39,962 bases of DNA from CAZMXI01 sp964570205. Its GTDB lineage: Bacteria > Planctomycetota > Phycisphaerae > Tepidisphaerales > Tepidisphaeraceae. The stretch is taken from NCBI GenBank assembly GCA_964570205.1, contig CAZMXI010000015.1:1-39962 (forward strand), given 5' to 3'. Below the pieces are notes generated by a model, which worked only from the letters and a program-made list of their open reading frames with translations, did not search any database and had not been told where the DNA came from. Shown here in pieces: positions 1 to 6,782 of this stretch. Position 1 is the stretch's first letter; each line of letters starts with the position of its first letter. A program made the position numbers and the translations under genes.

Positions 1-320
1 CGACCCAGAGCGTATACAAATATGCCGTCCTTCTGCGCCTGTTTGACCAAGGCTTCTTCTATTTTAATGGCATCGTCGTAGCGCCCTCCCTTCCAGTGAT
101 ACACCACGTACACAAACAGCTCCTCACTTCGATGCTCGACCGACCACGGCGTTTCGCCGGCTTCGTTCACCACTTTTGGTTTGGCACAGCCGACAACCAT
201 CACCAGAGCGACCGCAAGCCCCCCGAGAATCGCGACCGAGACCCACGCCTGAATTCTCACCAAGCGCCGCTTGCGCAGGAACCTTGCATACCAGCACGGA
301 ACAAAATCCAGGTCACGCAT
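1..320 (-). CDS. PilN-like N-terminus joined to a lipoprotein-like body (partial, runs off the left edge)
   Basis: The frame is open from an ATG at 320 to the window edge (106 codons). The ATG lies inside the last codons of pilM (ATGCGTGA overlap), which is where pilN normally starts. Residues 1-40 look like the start of a PilN: a short acidic/aromatic start (MRDLDFVPCWYARF), a basic patch (RKRRLVR) and one membrane helix. The helix runs straight into a lipobox-like MVVGC and then AKPKVV. What follows (residues 48-106, with WSVEHRSEELFVYVVYH and a basic/acidic helix) does not look like the coiled coil and ferredoxin-like fold of PilN. By hand count GC is about 53% over 1-180, lower than the neighbouring coding DNA. 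It could be a true fusion, a recombination scar or an assembly misjoin. PilN normally links PilM in the cytoplasm to PilO in the inner membrane. Confidence 0.55.
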   Translation of the reverse strand, partial: MRDLDFVPCWYARFLRKRRLVRIQAWVSVAILGGLAVALVMVVGCAKPKVVNEAGETPWSVEHRSEELFVYVVYHWKGGRYDDAIKIEEALVKQAQKDGIFVYALG

Positions 321-1539
321 GCGCCACCTCTTCCGACTCCGCCGACGGGCGCAGCAGGTCTTCGCCGAGATCGGTCGGAGCGATGTCCGCCGCGATCGTG
401 ATGGACCCGCGCGGCAGTCCGTCCTTCGGCGCGAACCGCCCGTCGGTGTGTCGCAACGCCAATCCCAGGGCGACGGCCCACTCCGAGGTCGGTCCTGGCC
501 GGTCCTCTGCGCTGACGCGCTGGCAATCGAGATTCTGAAGGGGCCGTCCCGCCTCCACCGGCAGGCTGAGCATCGTGCTCAGCACATGCCTTAGGTCACG
601 GTCCGTGGCTTCACCGCCGTACAGCCTTACGCGGTGTGGCCGGTGCCCCCGAAAAGTCACCGAGTAGTACCGAAGGCAGAGCATCAGCTCCCGGCCAAGC
701 TGCTCCATCAGGCTGCGCGTGGCGTCGAACACCGCCTGGCGCACCGGATCCTTCTTCTCGGGACCGGCGCTCGCCTCTGGGGTCTCCGCGAGCCGACGCC
801 GAAGCGATTGGGCTTCCTCCAGGGGAATCCCCAGCTTGCGGCTGATCGCCTCCTGGAAACGGGACCCGCCGATGTCGATCATCTTGAGGAAGCTGATCTC
901 CCGGCCTTTGCCAACCACCACCTGTGTGCCGCCTAGACCGATGTCGACCAGTACGTGCACTTCCTGTTCATCCTCGCGGCGTCGCACGAAACGCTCAGCA
1001 CTGCGGAACAGGGCGCAGCTTTCGACGTCGAGCGAGTCGATCACCAGGCCGCCCGCATGGACCTGCTCAACGAATCGGCCCACATCCTCGGGCGCCGCGG
1101 CCAGAATGATGACTTCCTGGAGCACGTCGGTTCCCTGACGCACCTCGCCCGCGGGAATGAACTGGACAGAACCCGCCTCGACATCAAACGCGAAGAGCTG
1201 GCTCGCTTCGAAGCGAACAGCCTGCTCCAACTCGGCCGCTGGCATCATCGGCAGGCGGACGCTCTTGATCTGCACGGACTCGCGGGGCAGCGCCATCACC
1301 ACCTTGCGCCCAGAGAACGGCGCCTCACGCAGCATTCTCTGGATGATGTCGATCGCGACGCCAATGCGATGTTCTGCGCTGCCGCGGCAATCCTGGGGCA
1401 ATGACGCTCGATCCGCCGCGCGCACTCGCAGCGCACGACCGGCCACCTCGATCTGAAGCGCCTTCACGCTGTCGCGTCCGATGTCGATCCCGATGGGATG
1501 AAGTTGTCCTCTGGATACGCGCAGCATCGCATGCCTCAT
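313..1539 (-). CDS. pilM: Type IV pilus assembly protein PilM-like (actin-fold ATPase)
   Basis: This 408-residue protein has the actin/FtsA-like fold of PilM. The first phosphate loop is visible near residue 16 (GIDIGRDSVKALQIE). A second phosphate segment lies near residue 200 (VLVDIGLGGTQVVVGKGR), followed by an SRFQEAISRKLGI helix and a C-terminal LYGGEATDRDLRHVLS stretch typical of the family. PilM is a cytoplasmic ring protein that binds the N-terminus of PilN and connects the inner-membrane platform to the motor ATPases. In type II secretion the same role is played by the cytoplasmic half of GspL. Its start overlaps the stop of the GspH-like gene (ATGA, 1536-1539), and its stop overlaps the next gene by 8 bases, so translational coupling is likely. 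The extreme C-terminus is charged and not conserved in the family. Confidence 0.88.
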   Translation of the reverse strand: MRHAMLRVSRGQLHPIGIDIGRDSVKALQIEVAGRALRVRAADRASLPQDCRGSAEHRIGVAIDIIQRMLREAPFSGRKVVMALPRESVQIKSVRLPMMPAAELEQAVRFEASQLFAFDVEAGSVQFIPAGEVRQGTDVLQEVIILAAAPEDVGRFVEQVHAGGLVIDSLDVESCALFRSAERFVRRREDEQEVHVLVDIGLGGTQVVVGKGREISFLKMIDIGGSRFQEAISRKLGIPLEEAQSLRRRLAETPEASAGPEKKDPVRQAVFDATRSLMEQLGRELMLCLRYYSVTFRGHRPHRVRLYGGEATDRDLRHVLSTMLSLPVEAGRPLQNLDCQRVSAEDRPGPTSEWAVALGLALRHTDGRFAPKDGLPRGSITIAADIAPTDLGEDLLRPSAESEEVAHA

Positions 1540-2087
1540 GGCGCGGGCTCAACCGTGATCGAACCCGTGAATGCCTCTATTCGAACCCGCAATCTCGCCT
1601 GCCCGACCTGCAGCTCGATGGCGCCCTCATACATGGGCTCGATCGAACCGCTGCTGACGTACACCACCGGCGTGCCCAGCTCATCGAAACCGAGCGTGCT
1701 GTAAGCGGCGCCTCCCGCCTGCGTCGTAAAGGCCGCGGATACGATCGTCACCTGCTCCATGCCCGCCGTGCCCCCCGCGCCGCAGATCACTCGATAGGGC
1801 ATCCGGTTGACGGGATGGTCCACAACGCCCAGCGATCCATCCATCACGGCGTAGCGCTGGGTGGCTGCATCGAACTGGGTGTAATGGTTGCCCTGCTGCG
1901 TGATCGCCAGGTTCTGCGCATAGATGATGTCGGCCATGACCAGCCGGGCGGCCGCCGCCACACGCAGATCGTCACGGGAGCTGATCGATGGAATAACCAC
2001 CGCCCCGGCGATTCCGATGATGATGACCACCACCAGGATCTCCACCAGAGTGAAGCCCGTGCGGCATCTAGTGTTTCCGTGATTCAT
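1536..2087 (-). CDS. GspH/FimT-like minor pseudopilin
   Basis: This 183-residue prepilin has a short basic leader followed by G-FTLVEILVVVIIIG, the class III signal cut by prepilin peptidase between Gly and Phe, with Glu at mature position 5. The hydrophobic helix ends near residue 35 (AVVIPSISSRDDLRVAAAARLV). The remainder is a small globular domain whose length and glycine-rich pattern fit GspH/FimT. In secretion systems GspH sits near the tip complex of the pseudopilus. A good ribosome binding site (GGAGG, 4-5 bases before ATG) supports the start. The gene is preceded by a 74-base spacer and followed by pilM with a 4-base overlap, inside an operon of several pilins. Confidence 0.85.
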   Translation of the reverse strand: MNHGNTRCRTGFTLVEILVVVIIIGIAGAVVIPSISSRDDLRVAAAARLVMADIIYAQNLAITQQGNHYTQFDAATQRYAVMDGSLGVVDHPVNRMPYRVICGAGGTAGMEQVTIVSAAFTTQAGGAAYSTLGFDELGTPVVYVSSGSIEPMYEGAIELQVGQARLRVRIEAFTGSITVEPAP

Positions 2088-2161
2088 GACACCTCCGGAC
2101 AGCGGTCAACGACCCAACCTCCGGGCGTGGCTGCGGGCACGCAAACCCGCGCCTCATCACA

Positions 2162-2395
2162 CTACTTTCTCGCTTCGGGCAGCGCAACCTGGACCTTGCC
2201 GCTCTCGAGCAGGCCGATGAGCTTGTCCATCTTCCCGTTCATCGTTCGCAGTTCCGACACGATCTCCCGGCGTTGAGCGCCGGCGTCGGGAATCTGCGCA
2301 TGAGCCGGAGTCACCGGGCCTTGCCCCGTCCACTGCCCCAGCAGGATCAGCCCCTGGAGAACGACAATCACCACCAGCAAACGCGTCGTATTCAT
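2162..2395 (-). CDS. Small exported protein of unknown function in the pilin operon
   Basis: This 77-residue protein has an N-terminal hydrophobic segment (residues 5-20, LLVVIVVLQGLILLGQ) followed by THAHAQ-like residues (TPAHAQIP). That segment could be a cleavable signal peptide or a membrane anchor. Residues 40-72 form a predicted amphipathic helix (REIVSELRTMNGKMDKLIGLLESGKV) that could make a coiled coil. An AAAGGA site lies 8 bases before the ATG. The gene is 14 bases downstream of the GspK/PilX-like gene and in line with the pilin operon. I do not recognise a family. Its position suggests a helper of the pilus or a periplasmic linker, but that is inference. Confidence 0.7.
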   Translation of the reverse strand: MNTTRLLVVIVVLQGLILLGQWTGQGPVTPAHAQIPDAGAQRREIVSELRTMNGKMDKLIGLLESGKVQVALPEARK

Positions 2396-2409
2396 CGTCT
2401 ACATCCTTT

Positions 2410-3558
2410 CTACTGTCTGAACGACAGGACCTTCACGCCCGCAGGCGGGACGGTTGTGTCCAAATCCACCAGCTCGCACTTGGCCGGGTTGAAGTACACA
2501 TCGACCCGACCGTGGTCCAGGTTGATCTTCGAACTGCCTGCCAGCAGCAGGGCGCCGTTGATCGTCAGCGAGCAGGTGTCCACCGTCCCGCTCGACCTGA
2601 TGTCGCCTTTGCACCAGACGATGCCGTTAACCAGCAGGCTGCGCGGATAGAGCGAGTTCTGGAGCACGATGGAGCCGCTCACGATCAGCCCTGGGAAGCT
2701 CTCCATCGGCCAGATCTGGTTGCCCTGGCCCGCGATGGTCAGCGTGCCGCCGTCAACGATCAGCGTGCCGAGGACCGTTACATCACCGTAGATCGTCAGA
2801 TTTCCCTTGCGACGGTAGACTCCCGCCGGATTTGATGCCGTGCTCCTGAGAACCGTTCCGGAGTACAGTCGGTCCGAGAAAAGCGTTGTCGCCGAATAGC
2901 TCTGGCCCCGATACGTATAGGTGCCGTAATCGCGCAGGTTGGCTTCGTCCGGGAACCTGTATGCGTCTGCCCCAATGGGTGCGGCAATGCCTCCGTCCAC
3001 TCTGCCTGAACCGATGGGCGTGTAACTCTCGCACACCGCCCGACCCCTGATCCAGCCGCCGTTTTCCAGCGGCCCCTCGCCCGTCCACACATCACCGTGA
3101 ACCGTGGTTCGGGCCTCAATGCGGGTCGTCCCTCTCTGGATGGCCACGGGATACTTCACCCGAAAACCGGGCGAGGCATGCACCGTCGCCCGGGTCGTGC
3201 GCGACAGGTTATCGATCCGGCCGGTTGAGATGATCTCGTACTGCTCGCCCCCCAGGGGTATGACTCCGACGTCAATGGTGCCCGGCACGTCTGCGCCCAA
3301 GGAAATGCCGCTCTGACCCGGCCAGTAGTCGCCCGTAAAACTCCCCGCCATGTGTGGCTTGATCAGGTAATAACACGCCAGATCGAGGCCTGATTCGGCC
3401 AGCCCATCCGCCGCGATTCTGTCGCGCGACGCCTGAGCCATGTTGGCGCGCAACGCCGCCTCCGACAGCATCGCCAGCCCGAGCACGGCGACCAGTCCCA
3501 CGACGCTCAGCACGAGGAGCATCGCCAAACCGCGACGTTGTGCCGTCTTTCGCCTCAT
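2410..3558 (-). CDS. GspK/PilX-like pilin-associated protein with a beta-helix body
   Basis: This 382-residue protein begins with a basic leader (MRRKTAQRRG) and a hydrophobic pilin helix (LAMLLVLSVVGLVAVLGLAML). It lacks the FTLVE motif and the Glu at position 5, as is usual for GspK and PilX. A helical neck follows (ASRDRIAADGLAESGLDLACYYL). From about residue 130 to 365 the sequence has repeated short beta strands with regular Ile/Val/Leu and Gly turns (LTIYGDVTVLGTLIVDGG, LTINGALLLAGSSKINL). This pattern suggests a parallel beta-helix. GspK caps the pseudopilus tip with GspI and GspJ, which are encoded directly upstream. Its ATG overlaps the GspJ stop (ATGA, 3555-3558). The beta-helix body is unlike classical GspK, so the protein may present a structural or adhesive tip. 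Confidence 0.75.
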   Translation of the reverse strand: MRRKTAQRRGLAMLLVLSVVGLVAVLGLAMLSEAALRANMAQASRDRIAADGLAESGLDLACYYLIKPHMAGSFTGDYWPGQSGISLGADVPGTIDVGVIPLGGEQYEIISTGRIDNLSRTTRATVHASPGFRVKYPVAIQRGTTRIEARTTVHGDVWTGEGPLENGGWIRGRAVCESYTPIGSGRVDGGIAAPIGADAYRFPDEANLRDYGTYTYRGQSYSATTLFSDRLYSGTVLRSTASNPAGVYRRKGNLTIYGDVTVLGTLIVDGGTLTIAGQGNQIWPMESFPGLIVSGSIVLQNSLYPRSLLVNGIVWCKGDIRSSGTVDTCSLTINGALLLAGSSKINLDHGRVDVYFNPAKCELVDLDTTVPPAGVKVLSFRQ

Positions 3559-4271
3559 GCGCCCGCCTTCGGCGCCCGCGCGCCGCGAAGCGATGCCATA
3601 CCGTACTCGGTGCGCTCCCAGGCGGACTCGCTGGCCAACGTGGCGGCATCCGGCGACTGCTTCTTGACCTTCAACACAAACTCGACCGCCTGATACTCGT
3701 CCAGGCCCGCGGTCAGTCTTCGGACGAACTTCGCCTGGCCGATGTCACGCGCCAGCACCCGGCCCGTAACCGTGTTCAGCGTCTTGAAAGCCGCGGCGTC
3801 GGCCGAGTCGTCGATATCCGTCACTTCGAACACCAAAGATGCATTCCACGCCGTGCCGGGCGCTTCGTACAGCACCAGAGTGTTGTCCGCGACGTTCCGC
3901 TCGATCAGCGCCACCTCCCCAAGCTGCATCTTCCCGTCGCCGTTGGCATCCCCACGCCAGAACATCACTGCCCCGCCTGCGCCGACCGATGCAACCAGCG
4001 TTCCCTCGGCCATGGCCGTGCCATCTTCGGTCGCGACACCCACATAAACGGCCGAATGCAGCAGCCGGTACAGTTGCGCTGAGCTCTGTCGTCCGCTGAT
4101 GTGGGCGGACTGCATGCCATCCGCCGCGCGCCAGCTCGATCCGACCGCGAGAATCACCGCCAGCAGCGCGCCTCCCACCAGCGTGAGCATCGCAAGACCG
4201 ATGGCGAGCTCCACGAATGTGAAGCCGCCTCGGCGCAACGCCGTGCTGGTTGGGATTCGTCTCATGCTCAT
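3555..4271 (-). CDS. GspJ/PilW-like minor pseudopilin
   Basis: This is a 238-residue prepilin. The start at 4271 is chosen because its ATG overlaps the stop of the preceding GspI-like gene (ATGA), although the frame remains open upstream. The leader (MSMRRIPTSTALRRG) is followed by G-FTFVELAIGLAMLTLVGGALL, a type IV prepilin signal with Glu5. The larger globular domain is typical of GspJ/PilW. It carries a FWRGDANGDGKMQLGE segment near residue 115 that looks like an EF-hand or dockerin-like calcium loop (DANGDGKMQLGE). A similar calcium-binding feature is known in some GspK and GspG proteins. The gene sits between the GspI-like and GspK-like genes, matching the I-J-K order of the pseudopilus tip complex. 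Confidence 0.82.
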   Translation of the reverse strand: MSMRRIPTSTALRRGGFTFVELAIGLAMLTLVGGALLAVILAVGSSWRAADGMQSAHISGRQSSAQLYRLLHSAVYVGVATEDGTAMAEGTLVASVGAGGAVMFWRGDANGDGKMQLGEVALIERNVADNTLVLYEAPGTAWNASLVFEVTDIDDSADAAAFKTLNTVTGRVLARDIGQAKFVRRLTAGLDEYQAVEFVLKVKKQSPDAATLASESAWERTEYGMASLRGARAPKAGA

Positions 4272-4795
4272 GGTTCCAGCGGATAACGGCACGCCAACCT
4301 GTTCACGCGAATTGCCCGGCCATCCGGCTGAATCACCGTGATGCGGACGAGTGCCATGTCACCCCAGGTCGCCGACGTCGCCGGGTCCGATCGATAATCG
4401 ACCGTGACGCCGCGATTGAAGACCTCGCCATCGCCTACGCTCAGGGTCGAGTCGTCGAGCAGCGTCAGGTTCGAACTGGAGTCGGTGTAACTGTGGAAGT
4501 CGTCAATGTTGTCGAATCGGGAACGGGCCGGTTCGTCGCCTTCCGGGCCGAGGATCCGGCTGTAGTCGCTGGGGTCTTCGAAAGGCTTTCCCCCTACCTC
4601 ATCCAACAACTGCCTCGCCAGGGCGCTGGCCGTCGCGGCCCGCTCCCCAGCTCTGGACTGCTCAAACGAAGCCGAGATGGGCCCGAGAATGCACACCACG
4701 CTCATCGACAGCAGCGTGGCCGCCATCAGCCCCTCGGCCAGCGTGAACCCGCGCCGCCCGCGGCTGGCCTTAATAGGTGACAAACGCCATCCCAT
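4268..4795 (-). CDS. GspI/PilV-like minor pseudopilin
   Basis: A 175-residue prepilin starting at ATG 4795 (MGWRLSPIKASRGRRG), which overlaps the end of the GspG-like gene by 26 bases. A longer reading to 4897 would add residues coded entirely inside the upstream gene and is unlikely. The signal G-FTLAEGLMAATLLSMSVVC has Glu5 and a hydrophobic helix. It is followed by a helical segment with RAATASALARQLLDEV, a pattern typical of GspI/PilV (helix ending in A.LA.Q.L...). GspI forms the heart of the tip heterotrimer with GspJ and GspK. No strong ribosome binding site is seen, which fits translational coupling to the upstream gene. Confidence 0.8.
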   Translation of the reverse strand: MGWRLSPIKASRGRRGFTLAEGLMAATLLSMSVVCILGPISASFEQSRAGERAATASALARQLLDEVGGKPFEDPSDYSRILGPEGDEPARSRFDNIDDFHSYTDSSSNLTLLDDSTLSVGDGEVFNRGVTVDYRSDPATSATWGDMALVRITVIQPDGRAIRVNRLACRYPLEP

Positions 4796-5312
4796 CGCTG
4801 CCGACTCCAGGAGAATTGGCGAGGATTTCCATCGTCTCGGGCTTGTAGATCCATCCTGTCGAGTTGTCCGGCATTCCGGCCGGGGGCATCTGCCCACCGT
4901 TCGGCACGATCAGAACCGTGTTCAGCCCGTTCATCGGATTTGGCGGCATCTTCTCCAGATAGGGTCCGAAGCGGAAAGCCGCGCCTTGCCCCACACCGCA
5001 GAGCTCATTCGTGGTGTTGACCATCTGCGCAATGAACTCCGCCTCGGTGGGAACCAGCGCCCGGTTGCCGTTGGGATATCCTGGCGGCGTGTCGCGATGC
5101 TGCGCCTTGAAGACCACCACCTGCGTCCTGAGGTATCTCAGCTCGTCTTTGAGCGTGTTCTCGCGCGCCACCTGCGATGCGTCAGAAAACCGCGGAATCA
5201 CCACCGCCCCCAGCAAACCCAGGATCGCCACCACGATCAGCATCTCAATCAACGTGAAGGCGCCCGCCGCTTTGCGTCCCGTCGCGGCCGCTATGGGGTT
5301 TTCCTTGCACAT
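4770..5312 (-). CDS. Second GspG-like pseudopilin
   Basis: This 180-residue prepilin has a long leader (residues 1-17, MCKENPIAAATGRKAAG) and then AFTLIEMLIVVAILG. An extra Ala lies between the last Gly and the usual Phe, so cleavage would leave Ala at +1 and Glu at +6 unless the enzyme cuts after Ala. The helix ends in AVVIPRFSDASQVARENTLKDELRYLRTQV, which closely matches the neighbouring GspG-like gene (AIVIPQFTNASQDARRSSL...). The C-terminal half has the PPNPMNGLNTV and DNSTGWIYKPETMEI pattern of GspG. A GAGGG site lies 7 bases before ATG. It is a tandem paralogue of the upstream gene and is separated from it by a hairpin-bearing spacer. Confidence 0.85.
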   Translation of the reverse strand: MCKENPIAAATGRKAAGAFTLIEMLIVVAILGLLGAVVIPRFSDASQVARENTLKDELRYLRTQVVVFKAQHRDTPPGYPNGNRALVPTEAEFIAQMVNTTNELCGVGQGAAFRFGPYLEKMPPNPMNGLNTVLIVPNGGQMPPAGMPDNSTGWIYKPETMEILANSPGVGSDGMAFVTY

Positions 5313-5403
5313 GCTGCGCCCTCGATGCCTTCGCCCTCGCGAGCGGTTTTACGTCGTCGCCCGCGGCCGATCTCCTGTTGGACCGGCTCAGGCCCGGCGG
5401 GTG

Positions 5404-5446
5404 CGCCGGCATGGCTCGCCGTCCTCGACGACAGGCCATGCCGGCG
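5404..5446 (-). repeat. 12-bp perfect inverted repeat between the two GspG-like genes
   Basis: The arms CGCCGGCATGGC (5404-5415) and GCCATGCCGGCG (5435-5446) are exact reverse complements with a 19-base loop. On the transcript this would form a very stable stem between the major pilin gene and the second pilin gene. No T-run follows on the minus strand, so it does not look like a simple terminator. It may protect the 3' end of the upstream pilin message or let only part of the transcription continue, which would set the pilin ratio. That role is inference. Confidence 0.75.
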
Positions 5447-5489
5447 ACAGGCGGGTGACGATTCCGCCTCCGGGCAGTTCATCCCGTTG

Positions 5490-5942
5490 TTACGGGACGA
5501 TCACGTTGTTCACGTCAACGCCCCAGATGCGGCCAGTGCCCGCACCGGCGTTGTAGTCATAGACGAAGCCAACGGCCGCGGCCGGGTTCGCCGGCAGCGC
5601 GCCGGCGGCCGGAGCGCCCGCGTCAACCACCGTGCTCAGGTTGTTCAGCGGGTTCGACGGGGTATCCTGCAGATAGGGGCCAAAGTTCTGGCCGCCAAAC
5701 GCCGTCACCGTCAGCATGTCGTCCCAATCGGTGATCAGGTCCGGGAGCTGGTCGCCGTGCTGCAGACGATACAGCTCGATCTGGCTGCGCAGCGTCTGCA
5801 CCTGGCTCGTCAGGCTGCTCCGGCGGGCGTCCTGGCTGGCGTTCGTGAACTGCGGGATCACGATCGCCGCAAGAATGCCTAGAATGATGACCACGATCAG
5901 AATTTCGACAAGCGTGAATCCTCGTTTGCTGTTTCGAGACAT
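5490..5942 (-). CDS. gspG: GspG-like major pseudopilin
   Basis: A 150-residue prepilin starting at ATG 5942, chosen for the perfect AGGAGG ribosome site at 5951-5956. It opens with MSRNSKRG-FTLVEILIVVIILG, a textbook short leader, prepilin peptidase site and Glu5. The helix continues into AAIVIPQFTNASQDARRSSL, and the C-terminal part has LQDTPSNPLNNLSTV and VGFVYDYNAGAG, the GspG-type conserved region. It is the first gene of the operon and has the strongest ribosome site, as expected for the most abundant subunit. GspG forms the pseudopilus shaft in type II secretion. Planctomycetes carry many such pilins, so a type IV pilus role is also possible. Confidence 0.88.
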   Translation of the reverse strand: MSRNSKRGFTLVEILIVVIILGILAAIVIPQFTNASQDARRSSLTSQVQTLRSQIELYRLQHGDQLPDLITDWDDMLTVTAFGGQNFGPYLQDTPSNPLNNLSTVVDAGAPAAGALPANPAAAVGFVYDYNAGAGTGRIWGVDVNNVIVP

Positions 5943-5985
5943 TTGTGAGACCTCCTGTGAAGGGTTCTTGGTTCTCTGTCTTTCG

Positions 5986-6005
5986 GGCCCGCCTTTCCGC
6001 GGGCC
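5986..6005 (-). promoter_or_regulatory. Leader hairpin upstream of the major pilin gene
   Basis: GGCCCGC and GCGGGCC flank a 6-base loop to give a 7-bp perfect stem, about 44 bases before the gspG-like start codon and outside its AGGAGG site. It would lie in the 5' untranslated region and could stabilise the message. No riboswitch family is recognised. Confidence 0.5.
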
Positions 6006-6604
6006 GCACTGCCGTTCCGTTCCACTCTCTCTTGCCGCCGTATTCCTTTCGACGGCTCTCGGTCTGGCGTGGGCGCAAGCGGCCAATCCGGCCCTCGCTT
6101 CAATGCCCATCGGCCGTCTTGTCCATTCCGGCGATACAGCGTACTTCGCCGCCGGAGGACGCCACTTGCTGCCCTCCTTTCTGCCTCACGCTCAGCTCCG
6201 GCCTCGCGGCCACCCGGATCACGACGCTGATGACTCAGTTCCGTCGCGTATTACCGGTCAACCGCTTGCCGGCCCGGTCCGGCTCCCTACACAGAGCGCC
6301 TGACCTGCTGATCTATCGGCGCAGACATTGCGCCACTTAACCGCCAGCCTCCTGCAGTACTCATCATGAGAATCGGGCCGCCTTGCACCGACTCCCCCCG
6401 GCAAGCGGCGCCCGAAAACACGGCCGTGGCCGCGCTCGCCTGATACGGTTCTCGGACCAGGCAACGGCGGCACAGCCGTCGATATGCGTCGGGCGAAGGT
6501 GACCCCGCCCGCGAACATCCTTTCGGCAGCACCCTCGATCCGGCAGATCCCGCCGGACCGGGCGCTTTGCGCATCACCCGACGACCTTATCGGCCGATGG
6601 ATGA

Positions 6605-6655
6605 GCCGGGCCGTTCGCCCGGCGCCGCCTCACGGCGGCTTTGCCCTTGTCAGGG
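6605..6655 (-). terminator. Three tandem hairpins downstream of nadC (possible terminator)
   Basis: Three adjacent stems are seen: GCCGGGC/GCCCGGC (6605-6623), GCCGCC/GGCGGC (6624-6639) and CCCT/AGGG (6644-6655). They lie about 130 bases beyond the nadC stop codon. No T-run follows on either strand, so classical intrinsic termination is not certain. They could end the nadC transcript or block 3' exonucleases. Confidence 0.4.
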
Positions 6656-6782
6656 ATTCTCATCATTCAGTTGTCGTCCTCCCGCGCTTCATCAACGCAG
6701 GCGGACATCCTTGATCTACAATGTCGAATCGAGGAAGAAAAACCCCATTGCACCCCTGACAGGTCCTGATAATCCCGCAGGC

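Larger units (their letters stand above)
5943..6782. other. Long intergenic stretch with hairpins and no credible gene
   Basis: This is about 840 bases between the end of nadC and the start of the gspG-like gene, both on the minus strand. Open frames are short, lack good start sites and have biased compositions, so I call no gene. The left part must hold the promoter and leader of the pilin operon, but I found no convincing -35/-10 pair. Visible structures on the minus-strand transcript are a TCCGGCG/CGCCGGA stem around 6128-6157, a GGCGCA/TGCGCC stem at 6318-6334, and clusters described separately. No RNase P, SRP, tmRNA, tRNA or cyclic-di-GMP riboswitch signature was recognised. Confidence 0.6.

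Noticed and set aside
5943..6782. RNase P, SRP RNA, tmRNA or cyclic-di-GMP riboswitch in the long gap
   Set aside because: None of the conserved sequence elements of these RNAs could be found on either strand.
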